From contig JAISRZ010000069.1 in NCBI GenBank assembly GCA_031273455.1, positions 1-64,000 of the forward strand: a stretch of DNA of 64,000 bases. Reading direction: 5' to 3'. Below, piece by piece: positions 7,268 through 16,850 of this stretch. The notes beneath the pieces were generated by a model. It did no database searches. It was not told where the DNA came from and saw only the letters and a program-made list of their open reading frames with translations. The DNA comes from Deltaproteobacteria bacterium (GTDB lineage Bacteria > Desulfobacterota > Desulfarculia > Adiutricales > Adiutricaceae). Each line of letters opens with the position of its first letter. Position 1 is the stretch's first letter. The position numbers and the translations under genes are program-made.

Positions 7268-8833
7268 TTAGGTGGATATGGGCCCAGACCCTTCTGGGTT
7301 TGGGGGCTTTGGGGGGTCTTTAGGCTTATGATCTGGTTTGGCCGTGGGCGACCGCGGGGATGGGGCGGTTTTGGTTTCTAAAGGGGGAGCGAAGCCAGGC
7401 GGGCCGAGAACATAGAGCGGTATTTCCGCGGCCGCGGCTTTAAAGACCTCCCTAACCTTATCCTCGTCAATAAAGACCTTAACCCGGCTCTCATCTTTAC
7501 GCTCTAAGTGTTTGGCCAAGGATTGGGCCAGTTGGCTTCTGACCGTCCCCAAGCCCTCTTTGGCCAAACACTTGGCGAGCGAGGTCAAAGGATTTCGCCA
7601 CTTTATCTTAGTGGTGTTATTAGCCCAAATGATTTTGGCCACTAAAGCCAACTTCTCGGGCGGGTAACCTAAGACGTAGCCCAGAAAGGAGGCCCCGCTC
7701 CGACCTTGGGCTTGGCGCTGGGGGTCCACCCAACCATTCTCGTCCCAATGGATCGTTAAATGGTCCGCGACTGGGTAATCCTCGCCGCCTTTGGGCGGAA
7801 ATAAACTGGAAGCGCGCTTTATCCGCCTCTTTCCCGGGGGTTTCAGCGGGGGTTTAGGATGACCATTTAGAGCCTCGCCCTTAACCGCTAGGGTCTCTGG
7901 TGGGTCTTTAAGCGTAGGCTTAATTCCCAACCTCTTTTTCAACCAATACCCTAAAAACGAGTCATAAAAACCATACTTAAGGGATCTAAGTTGCTCCTGC
8001 CGCCCGTTTTCCACCTTCAGCCAACCGCAAAGCCGCTCAAACTTGGCGAGGTTACTCGCGACCTTTTGGAGTAGCTCGTGGGTTTCGGCCTTTAAGGCCA
8101 TTAAGATCTGGCTTAGAAAACAGTCAGCGACCTTTCTCGCGGCCTTAACCAGGCGAGCGGGGCTTAGCCTCTCGGCCCAACTTAAGGGCGGCGGCGGCTT
8201 TAAGTCTTTTAAGGGCCAACCGCCCTTTAAGGTCGTGGCCAGATTGACGTAATTATAATAAGCCAGGCGCCGGGAACAATTGTCGCGAAACGATCTTTCC
8301 GGGTACTTAAACCCCAAAGGCGCGATTTTGGCGAAGTAAGTCTCATAAATGTTAATAAATTTATGGCCTCGCCGAAACAAACCCATATAGCTTAACTGGC
8401 CAGTCTCGTTTAGAGGCAAGATGAGAGCGTGGATATGCGGGGTGACCTCATCCAAGTGGAGAACCGCGCTATAAGCCAATTTTCCAAAGGACTCAATCAG
8501 CCACTCGTAACTAGCCTCCACCCAAGGCTCTAACCTTTCCGCCAGCCACTCCCCGGGGTAAGACTCCCGGCCGGGCCGAAAATACCCCGGGCTGGCCTCC
8601 ATCACCAGACTCAGGGTTAAAACGGCGTTCCGCCGAACGCTCTGGCCACCTAATAACTCCAAGCAACGCGCCGGGCAATCCAAATTCGGCTGGCCAATTA
8701 AGTGGCGGTTAAGGCCAGAGCGCGCGGGATCGGCGTTGGGCGGAAAAACCAACCGGGCGTTATGGTTGTGTCTGTCATTTAAATCAGCCCAACTTTTGAT
8801 CTTAACCTGACTTAAATGAAACAAGTAATCCAT
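7268..8833 (-). CDS. MobV/Pre-type relaxase
   Basis: About 521 residues from the ATG at 8833, which follows GGGGGAG and avoids overlapping the upstream gene. The N-terminus fits plasmid mobilization (Mob/Pre, MobV) relaxases: QVKIKSWADLNDRHNHNAR with the HN.R motif (about 22-27), and the metal-binding signature HLDEVTPHIH (H126, D128, E129, H133, H135), followed by YETYFAKIAPLGF. Such enzymes nick one strand at an origin of transfer. The C-terminal two thirds are basic, proline-rich and not assigned. The usual MobV catalytic site seems complete. It lies 50 bases after a gene for a relaxase/Toprim-like protein on the same strand, so the two form a mobilization operon. No transposase or integrase is visible, so how the element moves or replicates is not clear. 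Confidence 0.85.
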   Translation of the reverse strand: MDYLFHLSQVKIKSWADLNDRHNHNARLVFPPNADPARSGLNRHLIGQPNLDCPARCLELLGGQSVRRNAVLTLSLVMEASPGYFRPGRESYPGEWLAERLEPWVEASYEWLIESFGKLAYSAVLHLDEVTPHIHALILPLNETGQLSYMGLFRRGHKFINIYETYFAKIAPLGFKYPERSFRDNCSRRLAYYNYVNLATTLKGGWPLKDLKPPPPLSWAERLSPARLVKAARKVADCFLSQILMALKAETHELLQKVASNLAKFERLCGWLKVENGRQEQLRSLKYGFYDSFLGYWLKKRLGIKPTLKDPPETLAVKGEALNGHPKPPLKPPGKRRIKRASSLFPPKGGEDYPVADHLTIHWDENGWVDPQRQAQGRSGASFLGYVLGYPPEKLALVAKIIWANNTTKIKWRNPLTSLAKCLAKEGLGTVRSQLAQSLAKHLERKDESRVKVFIDEDKVREVFKAAAAEIPLYVLGPPGFAPPLETKTAPSPRSPTAKPDHKPKDPPKPPNPEGSGPIST

Positions 8834-8883
8834 AAAAAAACTCCCCCTTAGGGCTAACGGGCTGATGGTTAATAAACTAATGA

Positions 8884-10692
8884 TTAGGGCCGCGACGATA
8901 GAAGATAAGAGCGACATTTTTTAAATAAAGTCCTGACCGGGTTAGCGGAGCTTTGGCTTAAGCGATAAACCTCGTTCCAAGTTTCTGAGTTGATGGGTTG
9001 AATGGGTTTAAGGGCCGCTAACTTTAAAGGGGCTAAGCGCCTAATTAAGGCCCGGCCTCTACGGCCCTTCCGGGCGGCGATGACGGAGCTTTGGCCGTTA
9101 AGACTTTCGACCACGTTAGACAGAGGGATAAATTGGCCAATGGCCATAACGGGATTAAGAGGAAAAAGAGCCTTGAGGGACAAAGCCTCCAGGGGATGGT
9201 CGGTCAGATAGACTGGCTCCTCTGGGCCTTTTAAGGTCCAGGGCCAGTTGGTGGCTAGAGCGCTCTCTATATAGGGGAGCTTTCCGCCATTGGCCTTGGG
9301 GAACATGAAGCTAAGGCCAGAATCCTCATCGCCGTTAAAGATAATGGCCCCCAAGCTAGAGGATAAGATCCGCCGGTCTTGATGGGCCGCCTCCAGTAGG
9401 TCCGTTGGCAAACCATACTCAGAGACCAAAAATTCCCGGGCCTTCGGCCAAGTGGCCTCAGAAGTTAAAGGTAACTCAAAAGGGGTCTCTAGAGCCGCTA
9501 AAGCCGCCTCATCGGTGGTCACGGCTAAACGGGCGGCTAGACACTTAGTCACTTCCTCCCCGGAATAGGCCCCTAACAAAAAGACGCTGGCTTCGTCTAG
9601 ATCATAGCCAGATAAGGCCATAATTAAGTTTAAGGCCCCCTGGCCACTTTGACCGCTGGCTAAATCATTCCAAGAGTTAAACCTAGTCGCGACGATCCGA
9701 CCGGTCGGCGTCCTAAAATAGCGCCTAACGGTTAAAGGGGAATCAGCCGCTAAAGGCTCCCCTAGGGCGTTGACCTCAACCGCTTGATAAAGAACGCGTA
9801 AAACCTCCGCTGGCCAGATCCCCTCAAGGTCAACGTAATCGCTTTGGTAAGTCTTGGCCCTCTTCTCTAGCTTACGGACATCAACCTCTAAGGCGTAGGA
9901 CTCCGCCTTAAACCTTTCCGCCTCAACTTCTAAAGCTTTATTGCGATAAGCCCATTCCCCGAAAAGCGCGTTAGCCCTCTTATTGGTTAGCTCCAAGGTT
10001 TGGCTACAATAGGCTGGCCAGTTAGCCGCCGCCGAGCTTGCGGGTATACTAGCGGGTAAAGTCACATATTCCGCCAGCTCCTTTTCTTGAGGAATTTGGG
10101 GCTCCGTATAATCCCGCGTGGCCCGGTAATACCGGGCGATAGCCTCCTCGGTGGGTTTACCGAGCTTAGGCGGAGGGCGAAAGCCTAAAGGAGCCAGAGC
10201 CGCGCTATAACTGGCCATTAAGCGGGGCCAATAGTCCACTTGACGCGGGACGTTTAAGCGACTAACGTTCCGCCCATCTAACCAGACGTGAATCAATGGT
10301 GGGCTCGAAGAGGCCGCCTCATTTTCTGGCGGCGGACGATAGTCAACCATTAACCCTTGGGGGTTAAACATCTTTTTAAGATAGGCCAAGGTGGCCTTTA
10401 GCCACTTTTGGACGTTACTTAAGGATAGCGGGCGATCCCAGAATAAAGAGCTTTTCTGAGGGTAAAAAAAGGACTGGCTCGCCCCGAGGATTATTTGGGC
10501 CACCCGAGCTAACTCGCATATGGTTGGCCACTTTAAGATCTCGGCTCGGCGCTCTTGGTCACTCTGGGGACCAATAAGGGGGACGGCCCGGGTAAATTCC
10601 TGGTCCGCCTCTAAGGCTCTTTGGACCTCGGCTAAAGAGAAATAAACCGCGCAGACAATGGTGGGGTTATAAAGATCGATAGTGGATGGCAA
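8884..10692 (-). CDS. Degenerate MobV-like domain fused to DUF3991/Toprim-like domain
   Basis: A 602-residue protein that starts at TTG with GGAG about 8 bases upstream. Residues about 110-185 (PLIHVWLDGRN... to YSAALAPLGFRPP) resemble the second half of a MobV relaxase domain, but the HxDExTPHxH signature is reduced to a single IH, so nicking activity is unlikely. A coiled-coil-like charged stretch follows (about 245-285). The C-terminal half has a GQSGQGALNLIM segment, then EYGLPTDLLEAA and SLGAIIFNGDEDSGLSFMFP, as in DUF3991, and VYLTDHPLEALSL in the position of the Toprim acidic motif. Such DUF3991/Toprim proteins accompany MobV relaxases on mobilizable elements and are thought to be primase-related. 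The Toprim glutamate appears replaced by aspartate. Domain assignment is by recognition only. Confidence 0.65.
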   Translation of the reverse strand: MPSTIDLYNPTIVCAVYFSLAEVQRALEADQEFTRAVPLIGPQSDQERRAEILKWPTICELARVAQIILGASQSFFYPQKSSLFWDRPLSLSNVQKWLKATLAYLKKMFNPQGLMVDYRPPPENEAASSSPPLIHVWLDGRNVSRLNVPRQVDYWPRLMASYSAALAPLGFRPPPKLGKPTEEAIARYYRATRDYTEPQIPQEKELAEYVTLPASIPASSAAANWPAYCSQTLELTNKRANALFGEWAYRNKALEVEAERFKAESYALEVDVRKLEKRAKTYQSDYVDLEGIWPAEVLRVLYQAVEVNALGEPLAADSPLTVRRYFRTPTGRIVATRFNSWNDLASGQSGQGALNLIMALSGYDLDEASVFLLGAYSGEEVTKCLAARLAVTTDEAALAALETPFELPLTSEATWPKAREFLVSEYGLPTDLLEAAHQDRRILSSSLGAIIFNGDEDSGLSFMFPKANGGKLPYIESALATNWPWTLKGPEEPVYLTDHPLEALSLKALFPLNPVMAIGQFIPLSNVVESLNGQSSVIAARKGRRGRALIRRLAPLKLAALKPIQPINSETWNEVYRLSQSSANPVRTLFKKCRSYLLSSRP

Positions 10693-11319
10693 AATTGGGG
10701 CTCCAAATAAATGATGGGTGAATGATTAAAAGGGCTTGGCCTTGGCTAGAGGTTTAGCGGTGGGTTTAATAAGGATACTAGAGACTGGTTGAATTAATAA
10801 CTAATTGAGCCGAGCGATAACGCTAAAGGCCAAGGCTGGCGGATAAAAAAGTAAAGCTTAGGGATATATAGAAACAGCTTAAGCCGTAAGGATTGTTAGA
10901 GTTGGGTTAAAGGCTAGGGTTTATTGGCGAGAGGATAAAAAGGAGTCCACGAAAAATCCGCGGATATACCTAAAGGCGAACATAACCAATGGTATAGGGT
11001 ATAGGGTCAGCTTAATAATGGCCCTAAGGGCCATTATGGCGTGGTTTGTAAATGTAAATCCCTTTTTCCGTTTGTCAAGGGGGTAAAAGAAAAAAAATGG
11101 CCTAAAATCGAAAGTTTTTTTGGGCCCCCAATTTCTAGGGGATCTTTAAGACTTTTGGCCTAACGATTGGGGTCAATGGTTCTAGGCGCGGCGAACTTTT
11201 TTTTAGGCTAGGCCAACTGGCTCTTTGGGGGCGCCGAGCGGGTGGGGGCGAAGATAGCCATAATATGGCTTAGCCGCCGCGGACCATAGCCCTCTTAACC
11301 GCCCTTTTTAAGCGCCGAT
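10693..11319. other. Gene-free region, possible origin of transfer
   Basis: About 630 bases upstream of the mobilization genes with no credible ORF. It contains several inverted repeats, including GGCCTTGGCTAG (about 10739) against GGCCAAGGCTGG (about 10828), a direct repeat tatagggtatagggt near 10993, and the 23-bp palindrome listed separately. Position and structure fit an oriT and operon promoter, but no nick-site consensus could be recognised. Confidence 0.4.
11015..11037. repeat. Perfect 23-bp palindrome
   Basis: ATAATGGCCCT, A, AGGGCCATTAT: two 11-bp arms around a single central base. It lies about 320 bases before the relaxase operon start. It may be a dimeric protein binding site or part of an origin of transfer; with a one-base loop it is a poor RNA terminator. 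Confidence 0.85.
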
Positions 11320-11832
11320 CTATTTTTCCGTAGCGAAGCTTTGGATCTCCGGCGGGATAGGTTTCGGGTTAGTCACGTTGGGGATGACGACCTTAATTTT
11401 ATCCGTGGCCATATCTTCGCCACTAACCGTGTCCTCGGCGTAGATGGTTCCGTAAAGGCAAGAATCAAGGACCGTGAAATCAATCACCAAAAAGCTATCC
11501 AAGACAAATTTTTTATCGACAATGGGAATGGGTTTGGTATAGGTGAATCCCGCGCGCAATTCCGCCCCCATAATCCCCGCCTTAGGATCTTTGGATTTAA
11601 AAACCAATCTATCGGTCGGCTTTCTATCAGCGGCGAAGATGAATTGTCGGACTTGAGTCAAGTCTTTATTGAGATAAAAGCTTAAAACCACGCCTTCCGA
11701 TCCCGGAAAGGGCATGACCGCGGTGTACTCTTGGTCGTCCACGGAGCCATTTTCCGGCGCGGCGTAAGCGTTAGGCGTAAAAAGCGCTAGACAAACGAGG
11801 CCACATAAAAATAAAAAAAATATTTGTTTCAT
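11320..11832 (-). CDS. Secreted hypothetical protein
   Basis: 171 residues from the ATG at 11832 (MKQIFF); the ORF-track start four codons earlier is a GTG. An AAGGG element lies about 11 bases upstream of the ATG. Residues 1-25 form a clear signal peptide (FFLFLCGLVCLALF, cleavage near AYAAPE). The mature part is a small beta-rich domain ending in NVTNPKPIPPEIQSF, with a single cysteine in TVLDSCLYG. It could be a lipid-free periplasmic or outer-surface protein; no family is recognised. It lies downstream of two Sel1 genes on the same strand, with a gap of about 125 bases. Confidence 0.72.
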   Translation of the reverse strand: MKQIFFLFLCGLVCLALFTPNAYAAPENGSVDDQEYTAVMPFPGSEGVVLSFYLNKDLTQVRQFIFAADRKPTDRLVFKSKDPKAGIMGAELRAGFTYTKPIPIVDKKFVLDSFLVIDFTVLDSCLYGTIYAEDTVSGEDMATDKIKVVIPNVTNPKPIPPEIQSFATEK

Positions 11833-11958
11833 CGCGTAAATCACCCTTAATAAGAGGGCCTAGGGAATAAACCAGAATGAGGTTTCACATCGGGATCCAT
11901 TTTAGCCTGGGGCCAATGGCTACAATTTATAACTATATTTTATTAAACGTTTCTAATT

Positions 11959-13008
11959 TTAGCTCTGAGAGCGGATTAAATCCAGATAACCCCTGGCGTC
12001 CGGATGGCCTTGGGTCGCGGCTAGAGCGAGCCATTTGGCGGCTTCTTTGAGGTCTTTAGCCACCCCAAAGCCCATCAAGAGTCGAATACCCACCTCGAAC
12101 CGGGCGGCCATGTCCCCTTCCTCGGCCTTAAGAGCCACCTTTTGAAAATCCGCGGCCAGTTCCTTTAGCTCATTTTGGTTATTGTGAAAAGTTTTAGCCG
12201 CGTTTCGCGGGTCATAATACCCATTGATCGCGGCCTTATTAAACCACTTAGCGGCTTCCTTGAAGTCTTGGGTCAGGCCCTCGCCGTTTATATAGAGAAC
12301 CCCCAGATAGTGTTGGGCTTCTGGGCTCCCATTTTCCGCCGCCAGATGGAACCATTTAATGGCCTCGTTTAGGTCTTTCGGGACCCCTTGCCCCGAGAAA
12401 AGGACACAAGCCAGAGCGTTTTGGGAGTCTGGATGGCCACTCTCCGCCCCGGAGCGCAACAGTCTAAGACCTTCAGGGATGTCTTTCACCGCGCCCTGGC
12501 CCGTAAAAAGGGCCAAGGCCCGCTTAAATCGCGCCTCCAGCTCCTCAGTCGCCGCCTGGCGCCGCTCGACCGCCGCATCTTCTTTTTTGGCTATACTGGA
12601 ACTCAAGATTTTTAGAGCCTCTTTAACCTCATCGGGGCTGAGCTCATCCAATATGTTGGCTAAAGTCACCATTTTTTGGGCAAGGCTATTAGAGTCAAAA
12701 AGCTCCGCGTTAACCGCCTCTTGAGCCGAAGGCTCACCGCGCTCCACCATCAGACGGGCCCATTTGGCGGCCTCTCCGGGGTCTTTGGCCACCCCTTGAC
12801 CTTTTTCGTAGAGGTTCTTTAAAGTGGCCATGGCCTCCAGGCTACCGCCCTCCGCGGCCAGACGAAACCACTTAAGGCCCTCGGCTTGGTCTTGGGGGGC
12901 TCCCTCGCCTAAAAAGTAGATGGTTCCGAGAATGAACTGGGCCGCGTGATCCCCCGCCTCAGCCAATAGCTTAACGGAAGGGTAACTGTCATGTAATTTT
13001 TGCCGCAC
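11959..13008 (-). CDS. Cytoplasmic Sel1-repeat protein
   Basis: A 349-residue solenoid of Sel1-like repeats (36-residue alpha-alpha units, consensus A.KWFRLAAE.G...AQ..LG..Y..GEGV..D). About seven units are visible, interrupted at about 105-155 by a non-repeat helical segment (AQKMVTLANILDELSPDEV...). It has no signal peptide, so it should stay in the cytosol, unlike the six Sel1 proteins at 29-38 kb. The start is GTG with AAGGAG six bases upstream. Sel1 solenoids are protein-protein scaffolds, but the partner is unknown. It lies next to a second Sel1 gene on the same strand, 57 bases apart, probably a tandem duplicate. Confidence 0.88.
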   Translation of the reverse strand: MRQKLHDSYPSVKLLAEAGDHAAQFILGTIYFLGEGAPQDQAEGLKWFRLAAEGGSLEAMATLKNLYEKGQGVAKDPGEAAKWARLMVERGEPSAQEAVNAELFDSNSLAQKMVTLANILDELSPDEVKEALKILSSSIAKKEDAAVERRQAATEELEARFKRALALFTGQGAVKDIPEGLRLLRSGAESGHPDSQNALACVLFSGQGVPKDLNEAIKWFHLAAENGSPEAQHYLGVLYINGEGLTQDFKEAAKWFNKAAINGYYDPRNAAKTFHNNQNELKELAADFQKVALKAEEGDMAARFEVGIRLLMGFGVAKDLKEAAKWLALAATQGHPDARGYLDLIRSQS

Positions 13009-13065
13009 GCGATTCTCCTTATAAAACTTGAAAAATTATAACCTACTTACTATAATTAAATGCGC

Positions 13066-14046
13066 TTAACGTTTATTATTGTGAGGTTTACCGCTCATTT
13101 TTGGCTTTAGGCCTTTCAGGAACTCTATGGAGGTAGCCTCGCCTTGGGCCGCCGCTAAACTAAACCATTTGATAGCCTCATTAAGATCTTTCGGCGCGCC
13201 ATCGCCAATTAGGTACTTTTTCCCCAAAGTGACTTGGGAGGTAACGAACCCCTCATTGGCCGCTAAAATATACCATTTAAGGCCCTCCGCTGGGTCTTGC
13301 GGGACGCCATCGCCGAGACACAATATGGCCCCCAGATTGTGGCGCGAAATGACATTCCCCCCTTCCGCGGCCTTTCGATACCATTTAACGGCTTCGGCTT
13401 TGTCTGGGGGCGTTCCATCGCCGAAGAATAACCTTAGCGCGTAATTATGTTGGCAATAAATGTCCCCGCTCTCCGCTTGGCGACGCTCCGCTTCCAAATT
13501 AGCGGCGTGTCTTTCCGCGAACTCTTTGGCGCCCAGTTGGTTAAATCTAATGGCGTTATCGGCGTTGGTAAACCCTTTCTCCGCGGCTAAACGAAACCAT
13601 TTGGCCCCTTCGGTCTTGTCTGGCGGAACCCCTAAGCCATAACTGTAAATGGCCCCCAAAACGTATTGGGCTTCCGGGCTCCCTTTTTCCGCCGCGTTCA
13701 GAAACAATTGAATAGCCCCGGGGATGAATTGACCGACGCCATCGCCGTTTAAGCGCATGAGCCCGACGTAAAATTGGGCGTGGGCGTGGCCATTCTCGGA
13801 GGCCAGAGAAAACCATTTGTGAGCTTCCTCTTTATTTCGCGGGACCCCCTCCCCGTTATAAAGGGCCATACCAAGCTGACACTGGGCCTCAGTGAGCCCT
13901 TTAAGCGCGGCCCGATTAAACCATTTGACGCCTTCGGCCTGGTTTTGGGTCACGCCTTCGCCATGGAACAACATGAGACCTAACGCCAATTGGGCCTGAG
14001 GATCCCCTTTTTTAGCTTTTAAACGAGTTAGTTTGTATAAGGACAT
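13066..14046 (-). CDS. Cytoplasmic Sel1-repeat protein
   Basis: A 326-residue protein made almost entirely of Sel1 repeats, about eight units, starting directly with LKAKKGDPQAQLALGLMLFHGEG. The regular spacing is broken once near 170-190 (NAIRFNQLGAKEFAERHAA). The N-terminus has no export signal. The ATG at 14046 has no strong ribosome binding site, though GAGAATATGAC lies just upstream. It is paralogous to the gene at 11959 and probably co-transcribed with it. The function is an unspecified scaffold or adaptor. Confidence 0.87.
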   Translation of the reverse strand: MSLYKLTRLKAKKGDPQAQLALGLMLFHGEGVTQNQAEGVKWFNRAALKGLTEAQCQLGMALYNGEGVPRNKEEAHKWFSLASENGHAHAQFYVGLMRLNGDGVGQFIPGAIQLFLNAAEKGSPEAQYVLGAIYSYGLGVPPDKTEGAKWFRLAAEKGFTNADNAIRFNQLGAKEFAERHAANLEAERRQAESGDIYCQHNYALRLFFGDGTPPDKAEAVKWYRKAAEGGNVISRHNLGAILCLGDGVPQDPAEGLKWYILAANEGFVTSQVTLGKKYLIGDGAPKDLNEAIKWFSLAAAQGEATSIEFLKGLKPKMSGKPHNNKR

Positions 14047-14665
14047 TTGTCATATTCTCACTTTATATATTCTAAACACGAAAAATGTAAAATTACTTAC
14101 AGTTAGTTAAAGTCACCCTGGCGGGGGGCGGGCTGAAAAGCCGTATCTATTCACGGCCATGGCTCCAAAGAACTAGAGAAAGTCCTTCCAGCGACAATCC
14201 TTCTGGGCCTTTTTCCCACGTTTTTAGGGTTTTGGCCTTAAGCGTTCCCATTCTAAGATTCAATTATAGATGAACCCCAATCGGTTGAAAAGGATTTGGG
14301 GCTAGGATATTAAGGGATTTATCGGCTAGCCAAAGGGCCTAGCTAGCCAGCCGCCCGCTAAAAGGCCATTTTTTTAAATTAACGATCCTGAATGGGGGTT
14401 AGCGGCGCTCTGAGACCCTTTCGGTAAGCTTAAGATTCCCTTTAGTTGAGACCTTTAAGCCATGACAAGAACTTGGTGAGGCTCTTGGCCGGACTTTTTC
14501 GGTTGGCGGTCGAGCGGGCGTTTTAGGCGTGTTTTCCGCCCTTGTTTGGCGAGGGTGGCGCGTCAGGCCCTGGGGGAACATTGGGGGATTTAGGATCTTC
14601 CTTGGCTATGGATCCAGCCTTGGCTATCCTCCCAAGCCGAGATAAACCCAAAAGTCCTTGGGAGA
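14047..14665. other. Gene-free region with decayed sequence
   Basis: About 620 bases without a credible coding region; the 60-residue ORF at 14399-14581 is basic, low complexity and unlike a protein. The last 80 bases are open in frame with the truncated ATPase gene but do not read like that family, so a rearrangement junction lies around 14590-14665. Confidence 0.5.
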
Positions 14666-15778
14666 TTCTACGCGTCGATTAAGACCCTGGCTGACGATGA
14701 CAAAACCAGCTTAATTTTCGTCACTGGGGTCACCAAGTTCGTTAAGGGCTCCGTCTTCTCGGGCCTCAACAACCTCTTTGACCTGACTTTGGACCCAACA
14801 CGCAACCCCATTCGCGGTTTCACCTTAGAGGAGTTCCGGGGCTATTTTCTGGAGTATCTACCGGATATCCTTGAATACAATAAATCAGAAGGTTTTACGC
14901 CGCCTGAGGCCGACCTTGACTACCTAATTGGCGAGATCATCGGCTATTACGATGGCTACTCCTGGGACGGCGAAACCAGGGTTTTAAACCCTTATTCGCT
15001 TATTCAGGCGCTGGCGACAAAAGAGCTTAATGCCCACTGGTTTAGCTCGGGCGCGATGTCTTTCCTCATAGATTTTAAAAAAAAAGAAGATCGTCTTATT
15101 CTTTCCCCGCCCCCCCCCCAGATGAGCGAAACGTCCCTCGAAGCGGTTGACTTAAAAAATCTTAAGCTTACGCCCCTCCTCTTCCAAACTGGCTATCTAA
15201 CAATCGACCAACGGTTAAGCGCGGACTCTTACCTCTTAAGGCGCCCCAACCAGGAGGTCAGCCAGGCCCTTGAGCAAAACCTTCTCGACTATTTACTTGG
15301 TCAGGCGGAAGTTAACGTCACCCTTTTAAGGGAGCGGATCGTAAGGGCTTTGGAGATCTATGACTCGACCTCTTTAGCCGCGTCTTTCCGGGATATTCTT
15401 TGGTGGAACTCCCACTCTGAGCTTAAGGCCAGCGAAGAGCTATACCCCGGGCTTATTTTCTCGGTCTTAAAAGCCTTAAGGTTCTCGGTCGCCACCCAGT
15501 CAGTCACGGTCGAAGAAGTCTTCGATATCCTCCTCACCCTTGGCCAAAGGGTGGCCTTCGTTTTCGAGTTTAAGCGTAGCGCTTTGACCCCCACTTTGGG
15601 CCAAAGCCAAGAGGTCGCGAAGAAGATAAAGGAAAAGCGTCAGGAAACCATTATAGAAGCGAAAAACCAGATCCAGTTCCGGGACTATGACGCGAAATAC
15701 GGCGCCGAGTATGGGGTCGTTAAGAAAGTGGCCGTGGCTTTCGTGGGGAAGACCCAGAGAGGTCGCGGTGGAGATTGA
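14666..15778 (+). pseudogene. 3' part of an AAA-ATPase-like / PDDEXK_9 gene
   Basis: The frame is open from about 14590, and recognisable homology starts at 14666 (FYASIKTLADDDKTSLIFVT), continuing through GVTKFVKGSVFSGLNNLFDL, GFTLEEFRGYF, the YDGYSWDG motif, NPYSLIQAL and a C-terminal VAFVFEFKRS segment. This is the order of the AAA-ATPase-like (PF09820) and PDDEXK_9 (PF08011) protein family. The expected N-terminal ATPase part with the Walker A loop and IDEYD motif, about 200 residues, is absent, and no ATG or ribosome binding site precedes the fragment. The ORF-track start is a TTG inside the conserved part. It is therefore a 5'-deleted remnant. The E-x-K pair of the nuclease-like domain (FEFKR) is still present. 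Confidence 0.75.
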
Positions 15779-16850
15779 CTGAAGCGTTTCGGGTTACCGC
15801 CCATAAGCCCATAAAGGGCCCGCTCTCTGGTCCGATCGCGAGCGACCATAAATTACCTCGCTTAAAGTCACCCCAGCTGGTCGCGGCGGGGGGCGCGAGC
15901 TTAAACGCCAAAATTCTATTTTTAAACAAATAAAATCAAATTTTAAATATCAAAATTAAAAATACAATAGTTAAAGTTTATCTATTAATTATTTAACAAC
16001 ATAATAAAGTCTACTATCATTATAATTAATCCAGCGAGACCCCCCGGGTTGGCCCGCGAGTTTCTTTCCTCGTTGTTATCGGAAAAAATTCCTCGATAGA
16101 TTATAACAAACGATCTTAAGGCGATAATACTTATAACAGTATAAATAACTATGGGAATAATAATAGTTATACTTAAATCTATGCAGAAAAATTATCGCCA
16201 GAATCTACGCTTTATTCTAAAACCAGATCATTTAAGAAAATCTTCGCCCGTTCCCCCATCAGCGACCAGAGCCGTCTATTATGAGACTAAATAGCTGATA
16301 AGGGATTGGTCTCAGCCGCGCCCGAACCCCCACCATTCCCCCACCAAACCACCAGTGGTCGCCGCTAAAACCGGTTGGGCCATTATACTAAAAACCAAAA
16401 TAATGTAATCTGTCACTTTATAAACCTTAGAAATCTTTTATTTAGAGCGTTATTTTATTTTTATTCTTTATTATAAACTTCATGTTAAATTTTATAACTA
16501 CAATAAGCCTTCATTTACCTTTACAAAGCCTATAATCGCTGTTTAAAGTTATTTTAATCTCTAAGAGCCTCAAATTCCCAGAAGACCCTAGGGTGGGCTC
16601 TAGAGTTAAAAAAAGAAACCCTGGATCAAACAATTTTTTTATAGCTTCTTTATACATATTTTGTTATCATGACAGATTAAAATTCTGGCCTTAACTGGCC
16701 TCCCCTTAACGCGTCTGGCGGAAGACCAGGTTTTGGCCCTATCCTTTCTGGCCCCCATAAGCGGTTAAGGCGCCACAATTAGTGGTGGTGTCCCAGAAGA
16801 GGAGCCTTAAGCTTCAAAGCGTATTTTATAGTTTTCCATACGGAGGAATC
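15779..16850. other. Long AT-rich gene-free region
   Basis: More than 1 kb without a credible ORF. From about 15930 to 16660 it is strongly AT-rich, unlike the flanking genes. It includes the promoter region of the skp-lpx operon at its right end, but no promoter stands out enough to call. I see no tRNA and no inverted-repeat element. It may be eroded remains of former genes. Confidence 0.5.

Noticed and set aside
14399-14581. 60-residue minus-strand ORF
   Set aside because: Arg/Pro-rich, no start signal, lies in a decayed region.
15779-16850. Possible tRNA or insertion sequence in the long gene-free stretch
   Set aside because: No cloverleaf, no T-loop consensus, no terminal inverted repeats or transposase fragment found.
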